From assembly GCA_902800715.1 (NCBI GenBank), contig CADCFN010000003.1, forward strand, positions 62,001-126,000: a stretch of 64,000 nucleotides of DNA, given 5' to 3'. Both the position numbers and the translations under genes were made by a program. Positions 42,009 to 49,539 of the stretch are shown here, piece after piece. The stretch comes from an uncultured Bacteroidales bacterium. GTDB lineage: Bacteria > Bacteroidota > Bacteroidia > Bacteroidales > Muribaculaceae. Positions within the stretch are counted from its first letter, which is position 1. Each line of letters opens with the position of its first letter. The notes under the pieces were generated by a model. The model worked only from the letters and a program-made list of their open reading frames with translations. It did no database searches and was not told the DNA's origin.

Positions 42009-42898
42009 CAACCAGCTTCTCACACAGCAGCACAATCAGCCGTCCATCAAGGTTTTACGCCTTGGTGATTCTGGCGCTGATGGTCGTCATGAGCGCAACG
42101 GCACAAGAGCCCGACAAGCGGCACGTCACCCCCGTCAAACCCGAGACCAACCGCGTACAGCCGCCACCCAAGGGCACCAACGAGAAAATCATCCAGCAAT
42201 ACATCTCCGGCGACAGCGCAGCAGCAGTCGCCGAGGCACGCAAGGACTCACTGCGCCGCGTCTACAAGCACTACCCACCCCTCAACGACATCTCCTTCGG
42301 CATCAACTTCATCGAGCCCCTCTTCATGGCGCTGGGACAGACCTACGCCAGCACCGATGTCAGCGCAACGCTCAATATGTGGAACAGGCTACAGCCCACC
42401 GTCGAAATCGGTCTCGGATGGGCAAAGACAACCCCCGACGGCATGAATTTCACCTATCGGGGCAAAATCTCACCCTACTTCAAAATCGGCGCCAACTACA
42501 ACTTCCTTTTCAAGAGCAACCCTGATTATCAAGCCCTTGTGGGACTCAGGCTGGGCTACAGCACCTTCCGCTACGACATCACCGACATCAGCTACGCCAA
42601 CTCCTACTGGGACGAGTTCATCTTCACCCACATCAAGGGCGAACGCTCACACGCACTCTGGGGAGAAGCAGCAGCCGGAATCAAAGTCAAAATCTGGAAC
42701 AACCTGTCATTAGGATGGCTCTTACGTTACCACGGCATCTTCAACTACGGCAAGAACAAAAACTCAAGACCCTGGTTCATACCCGGTTACGGACCTAAAA
42801 ACAGCTCATTAGGCATCTCTTTGAGCCTTTATTACATCTTGCCGTGGCATCGCGAGAAACCCGCAGCCACTCAACCCGACAACATCCCCCAGCCATAA
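42005..42898 (+). CDS. DUF6048-like outer-membrane beta-barrel protein
   Basis: 297 aa from ATG 42005. A signal peptide (cleavage after SATA, near residue 34) is followed by a short linker and a barrel of alternating amphipathic strands: ISFGINFIEPLFMALG, TVEIGLGWAK, ISPYFKIGANYNFLF, LVGLRLGYSTF, LGISLSLYYILPWH. It ends with a Pro-rich tail. Members are found next to DUF6452 lipoproteins. The barrel is small (about 12 strands) and may interact with that lipoprotein. The gene overlaps the previous one by 4 nt. Confidence 0.85.
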   Translation: MTTSFSHSSTISRPSRFYALVILALMVVMSATAQEPDKRHVTPVKPETNRVQPPPKGTNEKIIQQYISGDSAAAVAEARKDSLRRVYKHYPPLNDISFGINFIEPLFMALGQTYASTDVSATLNMWNRLQPTVEIGLGWAKTTPDGMNFTYRGKISPYFKIGANYNFLFKSNPDYQALVGLRLGYSTFRYDITDISYANSYWDEFIFTHIKGERSHALWGEAAAGIKVKIWNNLSLGWLLRYHGIFNYGKNKNSRPWFIPGYGPKNSSLGISLSLYYILPWHREKPAATQPDNIPQP

Positions 42899-42908
42899 CC
42901 TCAGCACC

Positions 42909-43052
42909 ATGAAACCCAAAAGACTCCCCTTCAGCATCAACCGCCCCGGCGGACGCATCCCCAAGCTCACCCCACCAGCCCAGCCAGGCTGGTACAAGCG
43001 CTTCAAGCAGCTAGCCTCAATAGCCAACAAGCCCTTCCGCCTCAAGCAATAA
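42909..43052 (+). CDS. Small basic 47-aa protein, hypothetical
   Basis: The frame starts at ATG 42909, 10 nt after the DUF6048 stop, and encodes M-K-P-K-R-L-P-F-S-I-N-R-P-G-G-R-I-P-K-L, then PPAQPGWYKRFKQLASIANK, ending in FRLKQ. It is strongly basic, Pro-rich at first and amphipathic at the end, with no signal peptide. Codon use resembles the preceding genes rather than the repeats that begin about 30 nt later. It may be a real small protein of this operon; there is no homology to quote. Confidence 0.45.
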   Translation: MKPKRLPFSINRPGGRIPKLTPPAQPGWYKRFKQLASIANKPFRLKQ

Positions 43053-43079
43053 AAATCCCACCACCCACCAGCAAGCCCC

Positions 43080-43460
43080 GTAACACCCCCGCGACAAGCT
43101 CCCGCAACAGGGTCGACTATGCCACGGCTCCCGCCGCGGCCCCGCCCTCCAGCAAGCCCCAGCAGCCCGGTCCCCCGTGCCGCGGCTGAGCCGCGGCCAC
43201 AACAATCCTGTCCCATGGCCGCCGTCACCACCGCCACCCCATCCAGCAAGTTCCGCGACAGGGTCGACTATGCCGCGGCTCCCGCCGCGGCCCCGCCCTC
43301 CAGCAAGCCCCCAGCAGCCCGGTCCCCCGTGCCGCGGCTGAGCCGCGGCCACAACAATCCTGTCCCATGGCCGCCGTCACCACCGCCCAGCAAGTCCGCA
43401 TCAGGGTCAACTATGCCGCGGCTCCCGCCGCGGCCCCAACTATTAACTATTATCTATTAA
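43080..43460 (+). repeat. Dispersed repeat family A, block 4
   Basis: An internal duplication of about 150 nt (43090-43235 and 43245-43385) carries AACAGGGTCGACTATG, GCCACGGCTCCCGCCGCGGC, GCCCTCCAGCAAGCCCC, GCCGCGGCTGAGCCGCGGC and CAATCCTGTCCCATGGCC. A third core follows, with the tail CCCCAACTATTAACTATTAT. No coding. Confidence 0.9.
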
Positions 43461-43511
43461 CTCTCAACTCCCCCTTCCCCCCTAAAAAAATCACCGATTT
43501 TTCAAAAAAAT

Positions 43512-43542
43512 TTTGTCAGTTCAAAAAAAGTTAGTAATATTG
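43512..43542 (+). promoter_or_regulatory. Promoter of the 325-aa secreted protein gene
   Basis: TTTG (43512-43515), 19 nt, TAATATTG (43535-43542; one mismatch to TAnnTTTG). Confidence 0.55.
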
Positions 43543-43725
43543 TAGTCTGAAAAGCGGGTAGTATTACGCCACGAGCGCATACTGCACTCATTTTCAATTT
43601 ACTACAAGCAATGCTCCTGTCTTGTCGGGATATTCTATGGGCACCACTGGAGTTTACTGTATTAGAACTTAAAAAATTAAAAAATATTAATTAACATTAT
43701 TACTAACATTTTAACTCATTTAATT
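43543..43725 (+). promoter_or_regulatory. Long structured 5' leader of the 325-aa secreted protein
   Basis: About 180 nt separate promoter and start codon. GTAGTAT (about 43557) can pair with ATACTGC (about 43580), and ACAAG with CTTGT in the middle. The last 55 nt are AT-rich without structure. It matches no riboswitch class that I recognise. Confidence 0.35.
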
Positions 43726-44703
43726 ATGAAGATTAAAAATTTACTTCTTTTAGCTGCAGCAGCATCGATCAGCGCTTCTGCTTTTGCCGATGACCTCGCT
43801 ACTGGCGAATTGGCATGGTTGGTAAACGGTGATCCTGCTACCGTAGGTCAGACCACCAACGACCACATCTTTGCACGCAACAGCTACAACGACATGGGTG
43901 AGGTTAAGGAGTATGACAACACCATCACTTTCAAGGGTGGTACCCCCCAACTCGTTTGGTTCTTCCTCGATGACGACCAGATTTACAACACCGATTGGGT
44001 TCAGGCTCTTCCCAAGACCGCTTACAACGCAGCTGGTGACCTCTACAACGAGATTACTTATTCTTCGTTCCAGTTCACTATCTACTGCCCCCAGTCCATC
44101 GCTCTCGTAAAGACCGAGAACGAGGATGGTGACGAGATCAGCTTCGAGGGTGGTCCCCGTCTCCCGCTCAGCAACATCGTGTTCAGCTGGGGTAAGCAGA
44201 GCTTTACCAAGGTTATCGACGGCGTTACCTACGACGTTTACACCGTAGTTCAATCCAACACCGGTGAATATTGCACCCACTTCTCCTCCAAGAACGGCAA
44301 CCTCTACAAGAAGAACGGTGCCCTCAAGAAGGACGACGGTGCCCTCGTTGGTCTCTACTTCCAGAACAACAACCAGGATATCGCCGAGAGCCACCTGCCC
44401 GACATGATTCTGGCTAACCAGGAGTTCGGTGTTACCGAGTGCAACACCCTCGACGATGTGAACAAGCAGCGCTTCATCTATGGTGAGGGTGGTAACGGTG
44501 AGACCCAGCGTTTCCAGTACTACAACCGCATCTCCCTCTTCGGCAGCACCAGTGTTGTTGAGAACCTCGATGAGAAGACCATCAGCAGCGTTAAGTATTT
44601 CAATATCGCCGGTATGCAGAGTGATGTTCCCTTCGAGGGCATCAACATCAAGGTGACCACCTTCAACGATGGTACCACCACCACCTGCAAGGTGATGAAA
44701 TAA
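43726..44703 (+). CDS. Secreted protein with T9SS-like tail, probably highly expressed
   Basis: 325 aa. The signal peptide (LLLAAAASISASAFA, cleavage near residue 21) precedes an unassigned beta-rich domain. The last 40 residues (ISSVKYFNIAGMQ...INIKVTTFNDGTTTTCKVMK) are a close relative of the tail of the 625-aa protein at 32288. Codon choice again favours GGT, GCT and GTT, unlike adjacent genes, pointing to high expression. It has its own promoter, a long leader and a strong terminator. No enzyme motif is seen. Confidence 0.8.
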   Translation: MKIKNLLLLAAAASISASAFADDLATGELAWLVNGDPATVGQTTNDHIFARNSYNDMGEVKEYDNTITFKGGTPQLVWFFLDDDQIYNTDWVQALPKTAYNAAGDLYNEITYSSFQFTIYCPQSIALVKTENEDGDEISFEGGPRLPLSNIVFSWGKQSFTKVIDGVTYDVYTVVQSNTGEYCTHFSSKNGNLYKKNGALKKDDGALVGLYFQNNNQDIAESHLPDMILANQEFGVTECNTLDDVNKQRFIYGEGGNGETQRFQYYNRISLFGSTSVVENLDEKTISSVKYFNIAGMQSDVPFEGINIKVTTFNDGTTTTCKVMK

Positions 44704-44732
44704 GTTACTGCTTTAAACTTATACATCAACAA

Positions 44733-44766
44733 AAAACCGCAAGCCTAACAGCTTGCGGTTTTTTAT
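44733..44766 (+). terminator. Rho-independent terminator
   Basis: AAAACCGCAAGC (44733-44744) pairs with GCTTGCGGTTTT (44751-44762) around a 6-nt loop and runs into a T tract. Confidence 0.9.
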
Positions 44767-44771
44767 TTACC

Positions 44772-44962
44772 CCACCCCATCCAGCAAGTCCGCGACAGGG
44801 TCCCCCATGCCGCGGCTCCCGCCGCGGCCACCCCACCAGCATGTCCCGTGGGCGGCGGCTCCGCCGCCGTCATCCCGTCCAGCAAGTCCGCAGCCCGGTC
44901 CCCCATGCCGCGGCTCCCGCCGCGGCCCCAACTATTAACTATTAACTATCAACTATTAACTA
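44772..44962 (+). repeat. Dispersed repeat family A, block 5
   Basis: CATCCAGCAAGTCCGCGACA, GCCGCGGCTCCCGCCGCGGC twice, GGGCGGCGGCTCCGCCGCC, then CCCCAACTATTAACTATTAA and another ACTATCAACTATTAACTA. The tail runs into the terminase stop codon at 44960-44962. Confidence 0.9.
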
Positions 44963-46873
44963 AAAAAACAGTTTCCTCGGGTAGTACGCCACCCCACGGT
45001 CCCCCGTCAGTCTCTTGTCCGGCGTCGAGTTCCCGCTATACAGCCGCTTGATGATATACAACCCGATGGCCCTCGTCATCAAGATATCATCATGTTTCCC
45101 CGCTCGAGCACGATAGTGGCCATTGTGGTCCTCATAGTCTCGCATCTCATTCACCGCTTCGATATCCCGCTCGATATAGTTACCATCCCTCATCGCGGCA
45201 ATCAGCTCAGCGATAGCCATCCCTTTGCTCTTCACATTAGTGTGGAAGCCCAGTTGGCCACCCTCCCGCTTATACATCGTGCCATAGACCCGATACAGCG
45301 ACTTCAGGATATACTCACTCTCTCCCACACGGGCAGCCTCATTGGTCAGCGTGTTACTCTCAATGGCAAGCAGCGCATCATTGTAGTATTTGGCAAGCTG
45401 CATCGACTTCCACGCCAGGCGGTCATGGTCGATATGGCCCCGCCACTGCGCAACCACACGCGTCTTCTCAGGGCTACGCCCCATCTTCAGCACAGCAATC
45501 ACCGAGTAATCACTGGTCTCGCTCCTGCCACCCACGTCAACGACCACAAGGTATTTCGACCTGACAGCACCCTGCTGAACCGGATACTCCCACACCTGCA
45601 GCAAACCGTTACTGCACTTCACCAGACGGATGTTACGCTTCGCTTCTTTTCCCTCCTGGCCATCGCCTTGGATGTCGCCCCTCAACACGGGGTCCACGGT
45701 ACAGCCCTCCGCCAGGCGGTCAAGATGCTCAGGAGCAAACGGATTATGCCCCGACATGGTAAACGCTTCGCTTGCATTGCTGGGATACTCTGCCATCATC
45801 AGCTGCTGCACGCGGTATTCGCGGCGCTTCTGGTGATACCAGTTAATCTGTTCCAACGTGCAACCGTCATTCCACAGACTGCGCTCATAATCATCCAACT
45901 CCTCCCACAGCGACTTGGCGTCATCAACGGCACGACGGTAAATCCCAATCTCATGCCACGGCACGAACACCCCCTCCTTGTCGCTGCGGCCAGCCTGCGT
46001 ACGCAGCCACTCGGCATGAAAATAGTCACCCACACCATTGGCAGTGGACTCCAGCACAACCACGGTCTCTGGCTCCAGAACGATGCTGCCGCACACACTC
46101 CTCACCACATCGTCAGGGCTATGCATCACACTCGATTGCCAATAGGCAACCTCGCTCAGATGAGCCATCGCGATGTCATAGCCGCGAACAGCATCCTCGC
46201 TGCGTGAACTCCCCGTCAGGACAAGGCATTCACGGCTTTCTATCTGATGCACATTCGGTTGCCCTTCAAGCTTACTGAAACGCAACCCTCCGGCAGCATC
46301 CTCATCGAGCAGTTCGCGGGGATAATGGCGCAGCAGCAGGTTATACATCCGCTTGATGCTCTTGCTAGCAGCATGCAGATGACAGCATATCAGGCTGTTC
46401 CAACCCTTATGACGCACCAGCTGCATCCACGCCATGTACATCTGCACCAGTGTCGAGCCGCCCCACTGACGGGCCTTGAGCAGGATAATACGTATCGGGC
46501 GACCAGCAGCACGCTGCTTCTCCATCACCGACAGCAACCGCCGTTGAGGGCGGTTAGGAATCAGCCGCACATTCCGTCCGCTCAACTTATCCTTAATCGT
46601 CACACAACGAGCGCACCAGAACTCAAAATCCTCCACGATGCGCAGACGCTCCTGTTCTAGCGGATCCAAATCAGGATACTCAGGATGCGCCATCAGCACG
46701 CTTCGCGGCACCAGGCAGTCCCCCACCGTCACCCTGTCTCCCCAGCAACCCACTCCAGTCAGCGGGTCATACCGGCTACAGTCAAGCAACGCACTCCGAC
46801 GCGCATTCTCCTTCAGTATCTCCTCAATATCACATTCCGCAATCTCTTTATTATTATATAATGTGTCTTTCAT
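44960..46873 (-). CDS. Phage terminase large subunit-like protein, isolated
   Basis: 637 aa. The ATPase part has the Walker A variant LLKARQWGGST (about 130-140), an adenine motif in PNRPQRRLL before it, and Walker B IAMAHLSEVAYW with Ser-Glu in place of Asp-Glu, as in several Terminase_6-type proteins. The C-terminal RNase H-like nuclease shows Asp in VVVDVGG, Glu in ALLAIESN and the late Asp pair in KHDDILMTRA. All catalytic acidic residues are present, so the protein looks functional. No portal, capsid or small terminase is nearby; only the next minus-strand gene may also be phage-derived. It could be domesticated or the residue of a prophage. The stop lies in a repeat tail. Confidence 0.82.
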   Translation of the reverse strand: MKDTLYNNKEIAECDIEEILKENARRSALLDCSRYDPLTGVGCWGDRVTVGDCLVPRSVLMAHPEYPDLDPLEQERLRIVEDFEFWCARCVTIKDKLSGRNVRLIPNRPQRRLLSVMEKQRAAGRPIRIILLKARQWGGSTLVQMYMAWMQLVRHKGWNSLICCHLHAASKSIKRMYNLLLRHYPRELLDEDAAGGLRFSKLEGQPNVHQIESRECLVLTGSSRSEDAVRGYDIAMAHLSEVAYWQSSVMHSPDDVVRSVCGSIVLEPETVVVLESTANGVGDYFHAEWLRTQAGRSDKEGVFVPWHEIGIYRRAVDDAKSLWEELDDYERSLWNDGCTLEQINWYHQKRREYRVQQLMMAEYPSNASEAFTMSGHNPFAPEHLDRLAEGCTVDPVLRGDIQGDGQEGKEAKRNIRLVKCSNGLLQVWEYPVQQGAVRSKYLVVVDVGGRSETSDYSVIAVLKMGRSPEKTRVVAQWRGHIDHDRLAWKSMQLAKYYNDALLAIESNTLTNEAARVGESEYILKSLYRVYGTMYKREGGQLGFHTNVKSKGMAIAELIAAMRDGNYIERDIEAVNEMRDYEDHNGHYRARAGKHDDILMTRAIGLYIIKRLYSGNSTPDKRLTGDRGVAYYPRKLFF

Positions 46874-46880
46874 AATATCA

Positions 46881-46905
46881 ACTATTAAAAATCAATTAAA
46901 CAATC
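46881..46905 (-). promoter_or_regulatory. Shared 25-nt upstream box, terminase copy
   Basis: ACTATTAAAAATCAATTAAA-CAATC (plus-strand reading) lies 8 nt before the terminase start. The same box, one base longer, is at 49160-49185 before the 667-aa gene. Confidence 0.45.
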
Positions 46906-46907
46906 TC

Positions 46908-47152
46908 CACCCCTCCGCGACATGTCCCGTGGGCGGCGGCTCCGCCGCCGTCACCACCGCCAGCAACTCCGCAGCCCGGTCCCCCATGCCGCGGCTAAGC
47001 CGCGGCCACCCCACCAGCAAGCCCGCATCAGGGTCGACTATGCCGCGGCTCCCGCCGCGGCCACCACCGCCAGCAACTCCGCGGCCCAGTCCCCCGTGCC
47101 GCGGCTGAGCCGCGGCCCCAACTATTAACTATTAACTTTTAACTATCAACTA
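46908..47152 (+). repeat. Dispersed repeat family A, block 6
   Basis: CGACATGTCCCGTGGGCGGC, GGCGGCTCCGCCGCC, GCCGCGGCTAAGCCGCGGC, GCATCAGGGTCGACTATG, GCCGCGGCTCCCGCCGCGGC and GCCGCGGCTGAGCCGCGGC, ending CCCCAACTATTAACTATTAA and ACTATCAACTAC. The terminal ACTATCAACTAC encodes the last residues and stop of the 667-aa minus-strand gene. Confidence 0.9.
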
Positions 47153-49142
47153 CGATCCCCGTCGGCAGCAGCAGGCACCCGCTCTTCGCCATCCCATCCA
47201 TCTCCAACCGCACTGTCCTCGCTGGCCACATCACCATCGGCGACGCCAACGGCACCTCCACTTCACCCGCCACCGTCATGACGTTTACATCCTCATCCCG
47301 GCACATAATGCCACGCTGTCCCGTCACCCGCAACGTCAATTCCACCTGCGAGCCCTTCAAGTGCCACACCACCCGTCGCACCGCCTTCCCCATCAACACG
47401 TCTAGCGCCACGGGGTGCGAGAGCCACCTCACGCGACACACCACATCCTCTTCTTGTTCCAGGTCAAGCAGCCTGCCAGCGCTATCCACAGCCACGGCAT
47501 GCTGCGCGTCACTATACAGCTGCCCGGCATCAACCGTGCGTTCACTTGTGGCACCGCTCCGCAGCAGCACCACAGGACAACCCCCACGAGGAACCATCCA
47601 CAACTCTTCATAGCGATTACACCATGCCAGCGCGCTATAATCCGCACTCCTAAGGCACACCTCGACCCGCGCCCCTCTCAAACGGCACAGCTGGCGATGC
47701 CGTGACACAAACCAGATGTCACCGCCGCCCTCAACAGGAGCCACATCAGCAGCAATGACGGTACGGTCCACCAGCCGAGCCTCACCCAGCTTGCCGGCAG
47801 CACTTTGCGGCACCGCAAAGATGCCCTCACCGGTAAACAGATACACCGGATAACGGCCGAACCCGCCAGAGTACAACGGCCGTGCCACCGTGGCCATCGC
47901 CAACGGCGCAGCACCCATCACACTGCGACGATGCGATTCCACCAGGCCATTACCCGCAGCACTCACAACGACCTCACCGCCCCTTGTGCAGCAATACAGG
48001 CGGCCACCCGCACTGACCGAGCAAACCACACCATCCACTTGCATCGACCTGCCGATGGCATCACACTGTGCGTTACTCAGCTTCACATCATCGACTGCAG
48101 GCAGGAAATCCCCGCCACTAAGGTGAGAAGCAGCTTCGGCTCGAGCCACAACCCGCCACGGCGAGCCATTCAACTCTGTCGCGATGGCAATAGCACTGCG
48201 ACGTTCCAGCCCCATCTCCAACACATACTCGTGACCGCCCGTTGTACGCGTGATGCAGCGATAATCCAAGCGGCGGCTGGCACTCAGCAGCTGGGCTTCA
48301 CTGGTGACAAGCACATCAATACTGGCAATCAGCGGTAACCACTCAGGCGCAATATCGCGCGTCACGTTGATGTCCAGGCTGTAATGCACAAGCGGCATAG
48401 CGGTCGCCAGAGTACCCGTAAAACTCCCGCTACCGGTAGTCACGGTAGCAGCGATGCGGTTGGCATTGACAAGAGTCTCATCACCCACTCGCACCGCATC
48501 ACTCATCCACAAGTAGGTGTCATCTTTCAACCTGACGGCCCACCTGACTAGCATCGGCGACGTGTGGCGACCCATAGCTGCAGCATCGGCATGAAGGGCA
48601 TTCCAGGCCGTGCGCAGCATTCCGGCAAGCGCCGTGCTGTCGCTATCGGCGAGCGGAGCCACCCACTGCCGATACGGCTCAGCAAAGCTATACGCCGCTA
48701 TCTCTGCACTCATGATGGCAGTATTGGCACCAAACGACAACTGCGGGACAGCATCTGCAGGTTCCAGCACAACCCATCCGCCATCGTTGGGCAACAGATA
48801 AGTAAAACCCATGCTGGTAACCACAACAATCAACGACCCGATGGCATGAGCGCCCACAACATCCCCGTCAACAGCCACAACAACCTCATTATCAACCATT
48901 AGCGAACGGTCTCTACACGTCACAAAGTGCCCGTCGGCTATCAGCAGCAGCCTGCTGTCCGCAGCTATCGAGCCCACCGTTACCGGTTGCCCCGTCACTT
49001 GCAGCGACTCCTCCTGTTCACGCACGTTCACAGCCACGGCACCATCGCCGCATCGTGCCGCCTCACCATTAGCAAGCGGCACCACACCACGGGCGACAAC
49101 CCGTGACATCTCCATCTTTTTCTTTCTCTTCTTCTTGTTCAT
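47139..49142 (-). CDS. Probable phage tail/propeller-type protein, partner of terminase
   Basis: 667 aa, Lys-rich start (MNKKKRKKKMEM) and no signal peptide. Repeated short beta-strands with Gly/Asp turns (RLLLIADGHFVTCRDRSLMV, SLIVVVTSMGFTYLL, RLYCCTRGGEVVVSA, PVYLFTGEGIFAVPQ, DIWFVSRHRQLCRL, EELWMVPRGG) predict a beta-propeller. The opening pattern (G-x-x-A, V-N-V-R, V-T-G-Q-P) is reminiscent of tail-tube or stabilisation proteins of tailed phages of Bacteroidetes. It precedes the terminase gene on the same strand with a repeat block between. I do not recognise a named family; a surface-sensing propeller is the alternative. The last four residues come from repeat family A. Confidence 0.65.
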   Translation of the reverse strand: MNKKKRKKKMEMSRVVARGVVPLANGEAARCGDGAVAVNVREQEESLQVTGQPVTVGSIAADSRLLLIADGHFVTCRDRSLMVDNEVVVAVDGDVVGAHAIGSLIVVVTSMGFTYLLPNDGGWVVLEPADAVPQLSFGANTAIMSAEIAAYSFAEPYRQWVAPLADSDSTALAGMLRTAWNALHADAAAMGRHTSPMLVRWAVRLKDDTYLWMSDAVRVGDETLVNANRIAATVTTGSGSFTGTLATAMPLVHYSLDINVTRDIAPEWLPLIASIDVLVTSEAQLLSASRRLDYRCITRTTGGHEYVLEMGLERRSAIAIATELNGSPWRVVARAEAASHLSGGDFLPAVDDVKLSNAQCDAIGRSMQVDGVVCSVSAGGRLYCCTRGGEVVVSAAGNGLVESHRRSVMGAAPLAMATVARPLYSGGFGRYPVYLFTGEGIFAVPQSAAGKLGEARLVDRTVIAADVAPVEGGGDIWFVSRHRQLCRLRGARVEVCLRSADYSALAWCNRYEELWMVPRGGCPVVLLRSGATSERTVDAGQLYSDAQHAVAVDSAGRLLDLEQEEDVVCRVRWLSHPVALDVLMGKAVRRVVWHLKGSQVELTLRVTGQRGIMCRDEDVNVMTVAGEVEVPLASPMVMWPARTVRLEMDGMAKSGCLLLPTGIVVDS

Positions 49143-49159
49143 TTTTTCACGGTATTATT

Positions 49160-49185
49160 ACTATTAAAAATCAATCAAAACAATC
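49160..49185 (-). promoter_or_regulatory. Shared upstream box, 667-aa gene copy
   Basis: ACTATTAAAAATCAATCAAA-ACAATC, 18 nt before the start at 49142; the counterpart is 46881-46905. No TAnnTTTG is seen near either gene. Confidence 0.45.
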
Positions 49186-49392
49186 CCCGCCAGCCCGTCC
49201 GCAGCCCGTCCAGCAAGTCCGCGGCCCGGTCCCCCGTGCCGCGGCTATGCCGCGGCCACCTCACCACTCCTGCCCCGTCGGCGCCACCCCCGCCGCCGTC
49301 ATCCAGCCAGCAAGTCCGCAGCCCCTCCAGCAAGCCCGCGGCAGGGTCGACTATGCCGCGGCTCCTGCCGCGGCCCCAACTATTAACTATTC
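49186..49392 (+). repeat. Dispersed repeat family A, block 7
   Basis: CCGCCAGCCCGTCCGCAGCC, GCCGCGGCTATGCCGCGGC, GCGGCAGGGTCGACTATG, GCCGCGGCTCCTGCCGCGGC and CCCCAACTATTAACTATTCT. Same orientation as all others. The rest of the gap up to the terminator at 49482 has no gene. Confidence 0.9.
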
Positions 49393-49470
49393 TTGCCCCC
49401 TCTCTTGCTCCCTTCCGCTCGCAAAGTTACAGCCCAGCGCCCCCCTTGCGCCATACCAAAAAGCAAAAAA

Positions 49471-49506
49471 TGAAAAAAAAATGATGGAAGACCTCGTCCT
49501 CCATCA
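49471..49506 (-). terminator. Terminator of the 442-aa dockerin-like protein gene
   Basis: TGATGGA (49482-49488) and TCCATCA (about 49500-49506) with inner GAC/GTC pairing. On the minus strand a run of nine T follows. Confidence 0.8.
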
Positions 49507-49539
49507 CTTTTTTCATTTCCTTGCTCTAATCGACCACTA

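Noticed and set aside
27660-49392. Recurrent short peptide M-P-R-L-P-P-R-P-Q-L-L-T-I-N in family A repeats
   Set aside because: The same peptide appears because the repeat DNA itself is conserved; frames are broken differently in each block and no start signal precedes them.
5510-49392. CRISPR array suspected because of many short repeats
   Set aside because: Spacing is irregular, repeats are palindromic hairpins of several families and no cas gene is present.
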